DNA of 64,000 nt from Galbula dea (taxonomy: Eukaryota > Chordata > Aves > Piciformes > Galbulidae). Location: assembly GCA_013399015.1 (NCBI GenBank), contig VWZX01009002.1:248001-312000 (forward strand), written 5' to 3'. Positions 12,901-27,900 of this stretch are shown here, piece after piece. The translations under genes and the position numbers were made by a program. The number at the start of each line of letters is the position of its first letter. Within the stretch, counting starts at the first letter, position 1. Under the pieces are notes generated by a model that had not been told where the DNA came from, made no database searches, and saw only the letters and a list, made by a program, of their open reading frames with translations.

Positions 12901-15900
12901 AGAGCAGAAAAGTAGCATTGTAAGCCTCTGCTGATCATACAACTCTTTCCCTAGGCAACTGCTGTTAGCCATTCTCAGAACTCTTGTCTAAGTAAATCTT
13001 TGGCAATGGTCCTCTTTGCACTTCATAACTGACTATGCCATTCTCAGTAAAAAACCCTTTATTTTAGTATTTGGTTTATGTCAAATAATTTTTGTATTGA
13101 ACTTACCCCATCATAAAACAGCCTGTAGATGGCTTACAGAGAAAATGGCAAGATATCTCCAGATTTGATGAAGTGTTATGCAAAATATCAATATTAAATT
13201 CTTTATACATTCCTAGGAATATATTGTCTGAATTCAGACAATGCTACAAGTGAATTTATTCATATAGCTTATCAATTCTCACAAACAATATTCAGCAAAA
13301 GACTTCCATACCTCATAGTAATATTCAATGTATTAAAAAAAGGTATATTTTATCCCCATCATAGTTTTAAATGTTACCTTTTTCTGGATCTAACTGTTCC
13401 TGGGAAAGAATCCCACACAACACTGGGTTCTTCCACACTCCCTTCTCTTGGGTAAGTGTAGTTAAAATATGCAGTTCATGGCTGCCATTTTCCATCAAGT
13501 TTTTATGAGCCACCTGAAGAACATATTCATAAAACAAAGTATTGATTAAAAAATATTAAGAGTTTGTGGGTTTAAAATTCCTTTATGCTTTATGGCAAGA
13601 AACCCCCAACACTTACCAGATAGAGACTTAAATATATAACAAAATAATCTTAATACTCAGCCTATATCAGCAGCTCAACTTTTATGCACTGGAGACATTG
13701 AAAAAATATTTTTGTAAAGAGAAAAGACTTAAGCTGCCACTGCATGGTTCCTTCTCTAACCCCCAGGTTTGGGGGTTGGTTTTGGTGGTTTGTTTTGTTT
13801 TGTAACTGCAGATCTCCCACTACATATTTCTGACAAATACTGAGGAGCAGAACTTGTTTCACTACCCTCCGTTAAAGCAGAGCTCTAATCCTTAACCAAC
13901 TAGTGCCCTGTGGGAGGTCTAACAATCCTTTTGAGAAGAGCTTTCATCCATAATGAACCTCAAATGTACAACCACAAGCAGTAAAGATGTCATTTCATAG
14001 CTAGCACTGTTCATAAACAAACATCTTCTAAAATATGAGCTTGCTTTCAAGTATCTGAAAATATTTTCTTCTCCACAGCTGCTACATGAACTGTGACAGA
14101 CAAATGATTTGACTGACAGCTATTACTACAGAGTACACAGGATTTTTAGCTGAAGGCCTTGATCTTTATCAGCCACCAGGAAATACATATTCAGACATGC
14201 CACACACTTAATACCCCCAGCTTTCCAAACCATACTACCAAGTCTTCATTTATGAATCAAACTCACCTGTACAAAAGCCTGAAATTCTTTCCATTTATTT
14301 TCAGGTAAATCAAGAGGCAGACACAGCAGCAGTTCAATACAGCTTCTGCAAGTCAAATGGGAATATTATTTGAGGCAATTTTTGGCCTTTAAAATGTACA
14401 ATTTACAACTCTATTCTAGTACCCCAACAGTTATTTGTCTGACATGCCAAAACCACAAACCCCAGTTTGCTTTCTTTGAATATATAAAGAAGAGAAGGTC
14501 AGGGGCACTCTTGCAAAAGCTGTAGAAGCAAACTCCCTGAAAGACACTGATTTTTTTTTCTGTTAAAAATGGATTTATGATTGAAGTACAACCCTACCAC
14601 AGCCTGTGTGAATTGCTGCACTTTCAGATTGCATGCAGACCAACAGCAGCAAAGTGTTTCAAGGCAGGGATGTTGGCTTCTCCTAGATCAGGAGCCCTCC
14701 TCGAGACTGCCCCATTTCCAACAACCAAAGATACTCTCTCTCTCTTATGAATAGCATTCACCAGGAGGAAGGAAAGTGCTTCCCAACCTATTTAGAACTT
14801 CTCAAGCTTGTGAACTGGATTGGCCAGTGGAAAGTTAATGTAAGTGAAAGCCATACTCACAGTGCTAAACGTTCAAGCACAAAGGCTACGTTTTCACACT
14901 CAGAGGTAAGATAAGGTCGTGCTTTGACATAGCTTCTGATAGCCACTGTGTACACCTCGAGCAGGGGCAGAGGGTCTTCTGATGTTTTCCACTTTTCTGC
15001 ATATTCCAGCAAAGTCTGTTTAGGAAAAGGAAAAAAAAAAACAACCTAAAATTCAGGAACAAATATAAGTTTTTAGTTTTACACTTCTCACTAGTAGACT
15101 ATCCTTAATGATCACATCTATCTCAAGATGAACTACTTGTTCTCAAAGCATGTATTTTTTCCTTAAAATTTATTATTTCAAGAACTGGAACTTAAAACTC
15201 CACACACAATCATTCTCTGATCATCTAAAATTGTTAACTGACACCTCCTCTTTATGGTATCACTGTATAATTAAATTTTACATTAGTATTTTCCCAATAT
15301 AGGAGCCTGAAGAGACTATTTGGGAACATACATAACTTTTTCTCATAAATTCATAATTAAGGGACTGAAAACTCGTTTTTCAGACATTCAGGTCTACAGT
15401 TCAGTTTCTAAAACAAGTCCATTTGAAACTATTAGCCTTTAACTTCACTACTTTCAGGAATAGCTTAACATTTCCTCTCTTGCCACCTTGCCAGTACAGC
15501 TACTTCCAGCACAACTGCTTTTCACACAGTCCTCAAAGAAATATGAACCATGCATTTTAAACCCACAATTTATTGACCAGATCTCATCAGCCAAAAAGTT
15601 GTTTTCCTGCTTGTCACATTTCAAAATAAAACTCCTGAGAGTGATGGAATAACTAAGACCACTCAGAGCACAAAGGCCTTCCACTCATTTCAGTCAGGGC
15701 CAGGAGACTCAGACACACACCAAGGTTGAGGAGCTAGTAAGGTTCTTGTGTCAACATCCACATCATGTTCTCCTTGGATCTCTGTTCTCTAGCCTAGGGT
15801 AGCTTAATGGATTGCAAAATACATTCCTGTGCTACAGCAGATTGCAGCCTGACAGTAAGATGATCAGTTTTACTGTTTGCTTCTTGAGGGGGGGTGGGGA

Positions 15901-18900
15901 GGGGGGTACAACAAGTAGAAAGGTCAGAGTGACAGACAGTAATTCTGTTTGTCCAACACCATGCTGAAGGCAGGGCCACTACAGTAAGTTTTTTGGACTA
16001 ATGTGAGTATCCTGAAGGGCTGACTCCACAGCCTCTGTGGGCAACCTGTTTCTGAGTCTGACCACCAAATATTGGTATTTTCCCCAACCAATACCTAGCT
16101 GGAGTCCCACAGGTTCTCAGTAAAGGGATTAATCTCCTTCAGCCTGCTGGGCAGACTCTCACTAGCAAAGCTGAGGCTGTAGTTGGTGCTGTGTTGCAGG
16201 AACATGCTGCTGATTTCTCAGGAGGACACCTGGGGTGGTATCTGCAGAGCTGCTCCCCAGCCACCAGCCTCTACTGGTGATGGGGCTACTCCTTCCCACA
16301 CACAGGGCTTTGTGTTTACCTTAGCTCAACTCTGTGCCACTGCCCACCCCCCCAAAGGATGTTGAAGTCTCCCTGAACTTCAGCTCCTGCCAACTCTGTA
16401 TCATCTGCAGATGTGCTGAGGATACACTGTGTCCTTATCCAGCTCACTAATAAAGATGTTAGAAAGTATTTGCTCCAGTCTCAAGCCTTGATAAGATGCC
16501 ACAAGTAGCCAGCTGCCATCTGGACTTTGTACTTCTAAGCACAAGTCCTTGAGACCCACAGTTCAGCCAATGTCATTATACTGCCTGGATAAGTGGACTA
16601 TTTCATGAATTTGTTTATAAGGATACCACAGGAGGCAAAGCCCAAGGCCTTGCTGATGTTAGGCAGGAAAACATCTGCTGCCATCCCCTCATCTGTAGAA
16701 CCAGCTTTTTCATCACAGAAGGACATCAGGTTTGTCAGTGTGAAAGTATTCTACCTAACTCATATTGTCAAGGCCATTTAGCTAAAGTCACAGTTCCCCC
16801 TTTTATTAACATCAGATGTAAGTTTAAAAACAACTTTGGCAGTATTGGTACAATTCTCACAAGGTTTGTTACAGCAAGGAAAGTCAGAGCTCTCTGGACA
16901 ATAAAGCTGTTCTGCTACAGAATCCCCCACATACCTGAATAAAAATGTTCTCAGCTCATTTTAGCATACAAATACTAAAACTGTTTGATCTTTAATATGC
17001 AGATGTAGCAAACTTAATGAACTTGCTATGTGTGGGATACAATGCAACTCAAATGATAAAATCAGACTTTGAACAAGTTGTCTCTGGCTTTCTGAACATT
17101 AATTCTTCAGGAAGGAAAAGTCAGTCACATTGTCAGACAAGATAAAACAAAACTTGGTTTATTCATGTCTTCAACTCTACTAAGTCTAGTGTAAGTTAGC
17201 TTCAGCACTGCCCTATGTTGGATATCTGTACTGAGTTAGCTATTGCTGCTATTAAGAACACAGTTCTCATATTTGGCAGTATCCAAGGTAAGCCCTCTCA
17301 GTAAAAAATGTCAAATATATTAAATTGAATCAGAAAACTGTTTAATGTGGTTATTCACAGTCACAATATTGTCACCAGGTTACCACACAGTCAAAACACA
17401 GACCAGCAGTATCCCAGTCAAGGCGTAACAGGTTAGAAATACATAGGTTTTGGCCAACTGTTACATGAAAACCTATTTTGGTTTGCATTAAACCTAATAT
17501 ACATTCAGCTTAAAAAGAAGTTACATACTCTACCTTTTTGCTGCAGCAGCAAATGCTTCTGCAGCATCTAGTGCTCCCTACTGGAACCTTGAACCCAACT
17601 GGAACATTGTCTGTTTTACTATTAAAACACCCAGTATGATGCTTTCCTAATAGCAGCAAAAAAAGCACCACAGATCAGGGCAGAGAAATCAAGGAAGAGG
17701 AAAATAGAGCAGAAGCATGAAAGGAGCAACAGACTGGATGAACAAGCTAATAACGATAGCAAACATCTATTTCAGTACCACTTGGCAATGCTGATCAATG
17801 CACTAGAATAATCAGATCAGAACAAAGGAGCTGGCTTCAAAGCATACTGAAAGAAACTGCAGTAAGAAGTCTCCCCTGCCCAGATGCTCACATAACCAGA
17901 TGTACTGTGATTTCAGTTACTGATTTGTCACACATAATGTGCTTAAGGATGCTAGTGGTAAAACAGAAAAGCTGAAGAAAAAACAGCCTGTGAAAATACA
18001 CTTTACATCCTTCACTCTTTGGGTCCTGAAGCAGTGTTTTGGATGGAACAGGCAGAGATGATTTCTTCTCATCCAGCAGGCTAGTATTCACATTAAGAGT
18101 GAATGGGTCAAGCTTCAGGCTTATGTGAATGCCACAGACTTGCAGAAGTACCTTTTTCACCTTAACTTGATGTTAAGGATACAGAGTAATCAATACAGCA
18201 CCTTTCACAGTAGAGTACTACAGAAAATTTAACACAGAAAGCATATTTGTTTAATCCTTTTTCCTGATGGAATAAACTTTTCCTTCTTTTAAGTGCTCAG
18301 GTACAACTTGTATTTTTGCACTGGAGAGAACAGAACAATCCACAACTGCTTTTTGTTAAATGACTATTACAGCTTAACCAATTTTACACTTGCTTGAACA
18401 AAACAATTCTCTCCATAAAGGAGAAATGTGAAAACAAGTTGCTGGTGACATTGAATAAGAGAGGGACAAACAGAGTAATAAAACATTCAGTGCAGCTTAC
18501 TGTTCACATGGATTCTTAAATAGGCTGGGAAAACTCTTTGCATTAGCTTAGAATGCTACCTAGCTCAAAGAGGGAGTCAGCTTTGTAATCAGAAATGAAT
18601 AGTTAAAGCTAACAATCTCATCATGAATTACTTTCCTATTTTGATTAATTTGAAACAACTTATTTTTCCTTCTAGACTAACATTAAAAAACCCAAACAAC
18701 CAACCAAAACCACACAAAAAATCCCAAACAAAACCATAAATCTGCACAACAGCTTCTGCAAGCAGGATAGATTTATATTTAGGAAGTTGATATAGGAAGT
18801 CATGAATCCTGCTTAACACTAAAAACACTAGGTTTACCTGTTAAAGACTTAATGTAAACCTCATTTTGAATGTGGCCCATTACCTTGAGTAGTGTCCTCT

Positions 18901-21900
18901 TCAGAAGACTGCAACAAGCACAAGATTAATGCAGGCTTTGGCAAGTGAAGGACATTTCAAAGTTAGCTACAAAGCCAGGACAACACATCCTGAAAGTCTC
19001 AAAACGTTGAGTAGAAGAGGGGGAAAGAAATGGGTAAGAAAGTGAAGCAGGGCAATCACTAAGCAGCTGGTCACCTGAGAAGTGTAACTGTAGAATTACC
19101 AAGAGGATTTTCACTAGCTGTGGCAAAGACAGCAACATCTGCAATCTGAAGAACCTAACAGCCTCAGTAGAGAAACACTGATTCATAAAGCAAGCCATGA
19201 CAAGGGACCATGGAGACCTGTATCAGTCAGATCAGATCTCAAGTTTTGTGGGGCAGAAAGAGACCTAAGTAGTCAGCATGCTAGATATGGTGATACTGCA
19301 TTTATTCAGGTAAGCAGCATCACCACCTGAGCTGCACAAGGGAGGATACTGATGACTGCAGGCCCATTATGATGGAATGCAGCTGGAATTCTCCTGGATA
19401 ATTAGGACCTTCACAGAAATACCATATAGTCATTGATCCCAGAAAATTGGATTGGGGAAGAACTACAAAAGCACTTGCAGAACCTATTCTGGTTGAGGAA
19501 CCAGAATGTGCCTAACCAACACTACTCCAATCCACATCCAGATTAATATGGATAAACTGAAGGGAATACAATTTCATTTTGAAAATATCAAGTCTGGTAA
19601 TACTTAATCAAATATAGATAATCAACAGACTGGCAGATTCTTCATATAACAAACCAGATTTGTTATATTAGTAAACTCTTAGTATCAACGCTGTCCTTTA
19701 AAAGCAGTGTGTACAGATGCAAACACTATAAATCAAGCAGAGGAGTCTGCACTATAACATAGAGGCACTAATTTCAGCATTAAATAGTGCTATCTTTATG
19801 GCATATACATAGATTAACCACTTGCAAGCCATTACATGAATGATATGAAGTACTTACCTCCACCATGCCCTCCCCAAAAGTATTCATCAGTATGACAGAT
19901 TTCCTTGTCTGGATGTCCCTAAACTACACAGCACTGCCACTGTATAGAGAAAACCAAATTCATTCTGCTTTGCTTAATGATTCATTGTTGTGCTCTGCTT
20001 ACAACCATAAAAAGAAAGAATTTTACCCCAGCCCTGGGCCTCATTAAGTTATTTATCTCCCTAGTCAGGACATGCTTGTTAATCAAGCCAAGCACTGTAT
20101 TCAGAGCACAGCAACAAAGTTTTGATCCTCTGTGAGACTGAAACAGGCAACTTATTTCAGCAGCAGCTTAGACAGTCAAGAATGCTCCAAAAAAATGGAA
20201 CAATCTCAATTTGTACAATAAAAATCAATAAGTATTACATCTCTGATTTAAACTGTGGAAAATATTTAGCCATGGGTAATATTCAGACAATACATTTTAT
20301 CCTTTTCAGTCTATCAGAACCCTTACAGGAATGTGGCTGTAGCAATGCATCCACCAGAGGATGCTTTTCTATTTTCAAAGGTTAAGCTGAGCAACCTCCT
20401 TTGCTAAACCCAGCCCTACAAGACCAATGTTTCATGCCAAAAGAAGGCACTATTTATTGTTAGTTAGTATTAAGTGGAATTTCATATGTGTAGCCTACAT
20501 CTTGTTTCTTTGGTTCTTTAATAGCAGATTCTGACCTCTGCAGGTATCTGGATAACTAGGCAATAATGTGCCATTTCCTGCTAAGCCCAAGGTAGTGGAA
20601 AGGGACTGACAGTGGCCACACAGGTAAGCTGCACCTCTCAAATCATTCCAATAACTTGCCTAAAAACCTCTATTTCAGTGACTTTCTTCAAGCACATGCC
20701 CACAAGAGAAGAGTCCAAGCTTGACACAATCAAGTTACCTAGAGATAAGCCTTTAGGAGCTGCACACAAAGAATGGCTGCAAGAACTCCCACAGCAGCAG
20801 AGGTAGCCAAGTGATAACTAAGCTCCACACAAAACAGCACTTTTATCCAGGAGGCTGTGACACCTTAGGGTGTTCAGTGACACATTTTGCTTAGTCAAGT
20901 ATCACCTAAGAGAAGCTCACAACCTTTCACTTAGAACTGCCATTCTCCTAATGTTTGATCTTTATCATCTTTTAACTAATATTTATTGAGTAAGGGCTGT
21001 TAGCACCTTGAGAAAATCCAGGACCAGAGCTAATCCTTAATCAGCAAGAAACAAGTTTTAATTCCTGTCAGCTCCCCAAAAATACATTCAGTGTGTAGAC
21101 TCAAGTGCTTGTGCCAGCACAAAGCAAAGGAAGCAGATTTGTTTCTTTTCAGGAAAATGTTTTCTTAAGACTCTTAAACTAATGCATGAAATCAGTAGGA
21201 CAACTTGAGCAGATTTATCTGACTACTTCTTGGAACAACACTAATACAAGCAGTGACTTTCATGATAAGTGTCTTGCAGGACACATGCACTGCTTCTATG
21301 TTCCCTATTTTACCACCTATATACTAACACCTGTAAAACATGCAACTGAAATACACTGTTCAGTGCAGATGTTGAAATGAGCAAACCAAATTGCCTCTAC
21401 GATAGTATGAAAATTAGGAACTGGCCACAGATGTTCCATATGCATTCAATTAATGATTTATAAACTGAATGACTAGTAATTAAATCACCAAGAACATAAG
21501 GATTTAGAAGGCTGACTAGCAGGGCCCTCTGCCTAAAACCTCTCTGCTCTATTCCTTCTCCAACAAAGGAGCTGTCTACTACTCAGCTACAAAAATAGCC
21601 CAATTAGGAAGATCAAAGACCCTCCCAATCCCAATACTAACTCCAAGGCTCTGCAATCTTAAGTCAGTTCTCACTTCCAAAACTAGAAACTATCTACTTC
21701 TCCCTGAAAAAGTATTTTCCATGCACATGCTTCAGTGTTGCCCTTTCAGGTATAGTAGTGATGAGTTTCAACTAATGCTTATGCTTAACTATTACTGAAA
21801 ACAAAACAGGAAAACATTTGAAACTGCTGTTAGCCTTCCTTTACCAGGTGCTGATTTAAGAGCACTATGAAATATAACTGTTAAACCAGTAAAGTTCCAG

Positions 21901-24900
21901 CAGTACCCATGGTTCTGCAAGAGATAATGTTCATTGGTACTGGAACACACACACAGACACATCCCTATGCTCAAACTGGAAAAGACCCCACCAGTTACAT
22001 CTTACACAGTAAAGAAGCTCATTGGAAGCTCTTGCATTTGGGACCAGTAACTTAGAAGAGAAACACAGACATCTCAAGTGTGCAGCACCCCAAGACAGAA
22101 GCATGCAAGGCAGCAGTGCACAAGCACAGTTGTTGACACATCCACACTTCCCAATACTAGGAACACCAAAATATTTTGAGATCTCAGTAGGAGTTGGGCA
22201 GCTAGGTCTTTTCATGAATATACAGGTTTATACAGTTGCTTTGAGATGCCCCAAATGAATAGATTTCTTAAAAAAATAATGCATTGGTGCTTTTTAATAC
22301 TGAAAGATTAACTTAGTGAAACATCTACAGAAGACAGATAGAAACAAAAAGCATTTTACAGATCAGTGGGTTAGAGTATTTCAAACTGTGATATGAAAAT
22401 CAAGTTATTACACACAAACGAATTCCTCAGATCAGGGACAGAACAATACAGTGAGAAATAAAATGCCTTTATCAAAGAAGTAAAAAACCACTGAACATCC
22501 ACTGGGTAAGACCCTGCTCTCCAGAATGAAATACTCTCCATTCTTTTGAGGATATGCAAGAAGGAATTTTTCCAACTTGCATGCCGAGGTGTCAAGCCCC
22601 TAAACGGCAACAGAGCATGGGGTACTAGAGAGTAATCAAGTGCCACAAATTGCAAGACAGCTTAGCTCAGCTCATGGCAAAGCCCTTGAATCCTAAGAGA
22701 TGAAACATGAGGAACATGATCTGTATGTATGAGGAACCTGACAAGTAGCTGCTGTATAGTATATAAGAAACTGTTGTGATGTTGATGATGTCTTCTGACT
22801 TAATAGGGGAATAAAAAGGTGTGGTTTGGTTCCTTGTTTTCTGGGAGACACAGCTAATATGCTGATTCTTGGGCTGAAGCTAGACATTCATCTCATTTAA
22901 ATGAAGTTAAGCTTTGAAGGCTGTGTCTTCCACAGTAAAACTCTGAGCCTGAAGTATAGTTGCTCTGGCCACTGCAACCATAAAGAACTGAGCAGGTGAT
23001 GAAAATAGTATTGTTCAAGTTCCTGGAAAGCTGATAACAGTCTACTTTTAAGATACAATATATCATAGTTTAGACACTAAACTGGACTTCTGGCCTGGAT
23101 TCTTATGTGCAATCCAAGCACTGTGCCACTCAGGATTAAATGAAAAGTCAGTCATGGAACCAAACCGGTAAAATAAAGCCAAACTTGTCCTCTCCTTTGA
23201 AAGTGGAGCATTTGTCCTTATTTGCAATGATGAAATCATCCCTGCCCCAAGAATCTGCTGTAAATTAAAAGATGACTAGCATGATGTAGCCATGACTGAT
23301 GAGCAAAAGAAGATGCACTGGGCAGTCACATCCTCAAAACCCCAGAGCATCTAAAAAGGAGTTGGTTCAAGAAGCATTTCCAGAACATCCCAATGTAAGT
23401 GAACACAGCAACATTGCCTGTGATGCCTTTCCTCTGTACCATGAAAATGGACTGACTAGTTCAGAATAGCTTGGTAATGTGTTTTCTTTCTAATGAGGTA
23501 GTTGGGATACCACAACATATGAGATATCCCAGTTTAGACATCTCTGGAATCAAGAGGCTTTGGAACTAATGCACCAGTACCAGATGATCACTGAAGTCCC
23601 ACAGTAAGTTTACATCCTAAAGGGACAGCAAAACAGTCTTCAAGATGTTGAAATACCATTATTCTCAGCCTCAATAACCTACAGCTTCTGGAGCTGAAGA
23701 TCACCTTTTTGTGTGATCTTTCACTCCTACTTGTTGTTCAGTGTTTTACCAGAAGATGGAGAACAAGTCTTTTATCACATAAAAAGGAGTCTTTCCATAA
23801 CTCTTGCAATTTTTTTTATAAAGCTGTTAGTTAGGTTAAGGTTGCCAGGAAAGGCACTTGAATTGGAGGAGACTAGAGGCAGCTAAGCAGTAGCTGGGAT
23901 GTAACCAGCATTTGTGCCCACAATGTATGAGAACAGACTACCCAACTAAGATGGCAAACTAGTTCTGCATGGTAAAAATCCCTGGCACAATGTCTAATTT
24001 AAACCAAGCATACCTCAGACTGCCCATGAGAATTCACTGTTTAAGGCATTAGAAACAAATACTATGAGAGATGACTTTTTAAAGCACTTAAAAGAGCAAG
24101 CTATGTTTACCCAGTCTGAACCCCACCCAAGATACCTACTGTCATTTTACAAAGCACTGGGGGTGGGGGCAGAAAAGATGAGCATCTCTTCCTCTCTGTG
24201 GTACCACAACCCTCTGATCTAGGTATTTCTCCCATCACCATAATCATAATCCATCTTTATTTCCCTTTCATCTTAAAACATTAATAACCTGTTCCCATTT
24301 TTTTTTTCTGTTGGGATGCTCTACAGGCAAAGGTTTTTAGACTAGAAGAAAACTGACATAGAAAAGCATGGGTATTTCTGACCTGTCCATTAAAACCTCA
24401 GATAGAACAGGAGCATCTGAAATATCCTGGCCCTCACAGACATGCCAAAACAAAGAACTAGGTCATACCAATATAATTCAAAGTCATTTTACAAGCCACT
24501 GCAGCTTTATACTTCTAATTCATTTCCAGAGCAGTTTAATTAGGCAAATTTAAACTGTTACTAGTTAACTGATTCAGTACTTTCTTATCAAGGCTTAGCA
24601 CAGTTACCTTGATTCTGCAGCCATACCAAAACTGTGAGAGCATTAATTAGCTCTTACATGTTTGTTATTGTAACAGAACACAATCCAGAACTGAACAGTA
24701 AAACTTCAGCAGATACAGAAGAGATTGCATTTACATAACTAAGGACACTTAATCAAAGGTGATTATCTTTCCTAGTGTACAAGTACCATTTAAATTCTGG
24801 TTGTGATCAAAGAACACCAATCCATGTTCTTGCTCCATTTGAGTTTTGAAAACTTCAAGGTTTTAAGTTGTTGATGTGCTACTTCTACTTTGAATGTGCA

Positions 24901-27900
24901 TTCTGAATTGTTTCAGAATAGAGTTTTTTTAAGCAAAGTATAGGTCTAGAAAGCCAAGATGTCTTTGGCTGAAGGCTCAGCTGATGTTGCTGTAATTCTA
25001 ATGGAGAAACTGACTTGTGGCCAGAAGAGAGAACTGAAGCCAGACCTCCATCACTTACTACAAGATTCTATTTAAGCAACTGTTTTCATTCTCAATTTCT
25101 GCTAGCATTATGCAGAGCTAACCCATTTTTTTTTTCTCTATTACTACTCCTCCACTGACAGGCTGCAATTCCAGTCTTCTTCACTGTTTTTTTTCTTTTC
25201 CTTTTGACACTTTACACCCCCACCCTGACACCACTGGCTTCTCTATCCTGCTGTCAAAAAAACCCAAAGGGAATCCACATCAGCATCATTAACTTTCTGG
25301 AGATTATTTTAACTACTGTTACAATTCAATTCCTAAAGATATTAGCACCCTGAGCCTACAGCACACAAGCATAAGTTAACCATGTCTCTTATCCAACTAT
25401 TTCTGCTTCATTAGGTAGATAAAGTAACAACAACAACAAAAATCCAGGTTTGGCTTCTAATGCATGTAACTGCCTAGCAGGGAAATACCACTGCCCCAGA
25501 TTCACAGATACAAAACCAAGACAGATGTAAGTATGCTGTCAAAAAATACATTTACATTTCTAAAGCAGAGCCTACATTGAAGGAAGGTTTGAAAAACAAA
25601 AAAAAGCACTTCAGCAGATACAGAAGCAGAAACAGAAAAGCTTTTTGGGCTCTGCTGCAACTCACTGTAGTAATTGTGTCATCTACTGTCACCAGGAAAA
25701 TACTGCAAAGAAAGCAAGGAAGAGAGAAGACTGACTCTGGAAAAGTTAATTACCAAACACAAAACCTTATGCTAAATGATAGAGATATGTTTCTTTTCCC
25801 AAATGTAAGCCAAAAGATGCAAGCAATCTGTATGTTTTTTCAAGCGGGGATGCTGCATGACCTCAGACTGATAATTATGAAATTGGAGGAGGCAAATCAA
25901 AAGAGAAATTGCCTTGTTGCTACTCCTCCTGTTATTCTTTAGTCACTCTTCTCCTTAACATTCAAAACCCAGCTAGTTTTAGACAAGGAAGTAGAAAAAG
26001 CTAGAAAATAGTCTCAGTGCAGCCATAAACTGTTTTAAACCAAATTACTTAAAATACCAGGAAATAACTTAATTAAGCATCATGCTTTGTCACATATAGT
26101 ATCTGAAATTATCCTTCCTTAGGCTTTCCTTTAATCTTGCAACATTTTGCATTCAATATGCTCCTTCTCATCTTGTCAGTAGTATCTGATTTCTATTCTG
26201 CAGCCTTCCATAAGTGAACTTGTCACAGTCCTAGGCTACACTTCTCTCTCCAGGTTTTCATTCATGTCTCAATTTAATGTTGTCATCCCAACCTTCATAT
26301 TTTAGCCTGTTTAATTATAAACAATATTCAGCAGTTGGCTATTAAACAGGCATTTCAGGAGTGTGGTGGGATGTTCATTACAGTAAACTTTTATCCTCTG
26401 CCAGGAAATCTAATTTACCTGTTCTTTTAATTATCAGACTGGCATATGGGCAGATTAAAAATAGGAAGACAGCCAGAAATAACTCTGCCTACTTTGAAAA
26501 TATGTGCATTTCCTGCAACATAGGTGACTGGAACCTGTTCTCTCACTCAAGTGAAATGAGACAGGACAAATATTTCTGTAGTTCATCTGTTACAATTTTG
26601 TACTGGCTGTCTCTGTGAGCTGAATGTCACTTCTCCCACTGCTACCCAAATCTTTTTAATTCTGATGAGAGCTTATTTGATAACCTTCCTCAGTAAAAAG
26701 GTTACTGAAGTGCCATTTTAAGTTTGTCTATTCAGCACAACCTGGCATCCCAAAGGACACTTCCATTTGATCTACATTTTGTATGAAAGAACAAGGGAAT
26801 GTCTACCTGATCCCACAAAATCCAATAACCCTCTGTGTCCTTATACCAGTGGCAAGGTACTGAGAAACCCTGAGCAGAACTTGGAGCTTCTGCCATCACA
26901 CTGATGTGTTTCAGCAAGCCTGGCTGGGTATCCAAAACCAGGGTTCAATTGTCTTGCCAGTTTCAACTAGAATATTATGCAAGTTGCAGGCCTGTAGAAT
27001 TGGGATATTTAGGTTTTATCATCTTCACTATTATGGATTTGTAATCAGAAGTTCCTTTTACCCCAGCTATTCTATCCATAACAGCTATCCTCCAATGACT
27101 AAAGCAAAAACAAAGTTCAGATTATGTCTTCTGTGACTCTCAATATTTAATCTCTTCTTGTCCTCCCCTCTGTGTTCTTTCTGTTCTGAAAGAGTGTACT
27201 ATCACCAGCTCCTGAGACAACGAGTCACAAGACTCCTTGTAGGGCTACTGGTTGGACTTGTTGATCTTGAAGGTCCTTTCCAACCCTGATGATGTTTCTA
27301 AGACTGAGGAACTCCTCAATTCCTATTTGCTTTAATGCCTGATCACTGAATGTACTGTACTGATTCACCAAAACAATATGCAGTGTATTAGGTGCATAAC
27401 TATCAAACAGGACTTATCTATTTACCAGAATCAATTCTCTGCATCATTCTGAATAACAGAAGACAAAAGGAGTCTAGCAAATCCTGTTCCTTATGATATA
27501 CAGGAGACTGAGAAAGCAACACTATATTCACCATCAGCCCAAAGGAAAACTCTTAGAAAACTACATTCAACCCAAAAGACATCAGTTACAAAATACAAAA
27601 CTGGTGTTCTTCCAGAAGAATTTTACTCCAGAGAGCTAAGTTTCCCAAAGCAACAAATGCATCTGTCCAGCAGCTAGGAAAGAATGAACACTAGAAGTCA
27701 GTTTCTGAAGCCAGATGGAGCTTTGGCAGAAGTTGTCTGTTACATGAGTTCCCAGAAGGGCAAAGAATTGTGTGACTAGCTTAGAACAATTAACAAAATA
27801 ATCAAGTGAGATCTACATTAGTTAGCACAGCATTTCCTGATGTTATGATGAAAAGTGATTTTCTCCAGCTTCACACTAAGAATCATGAAGCAGAAATATC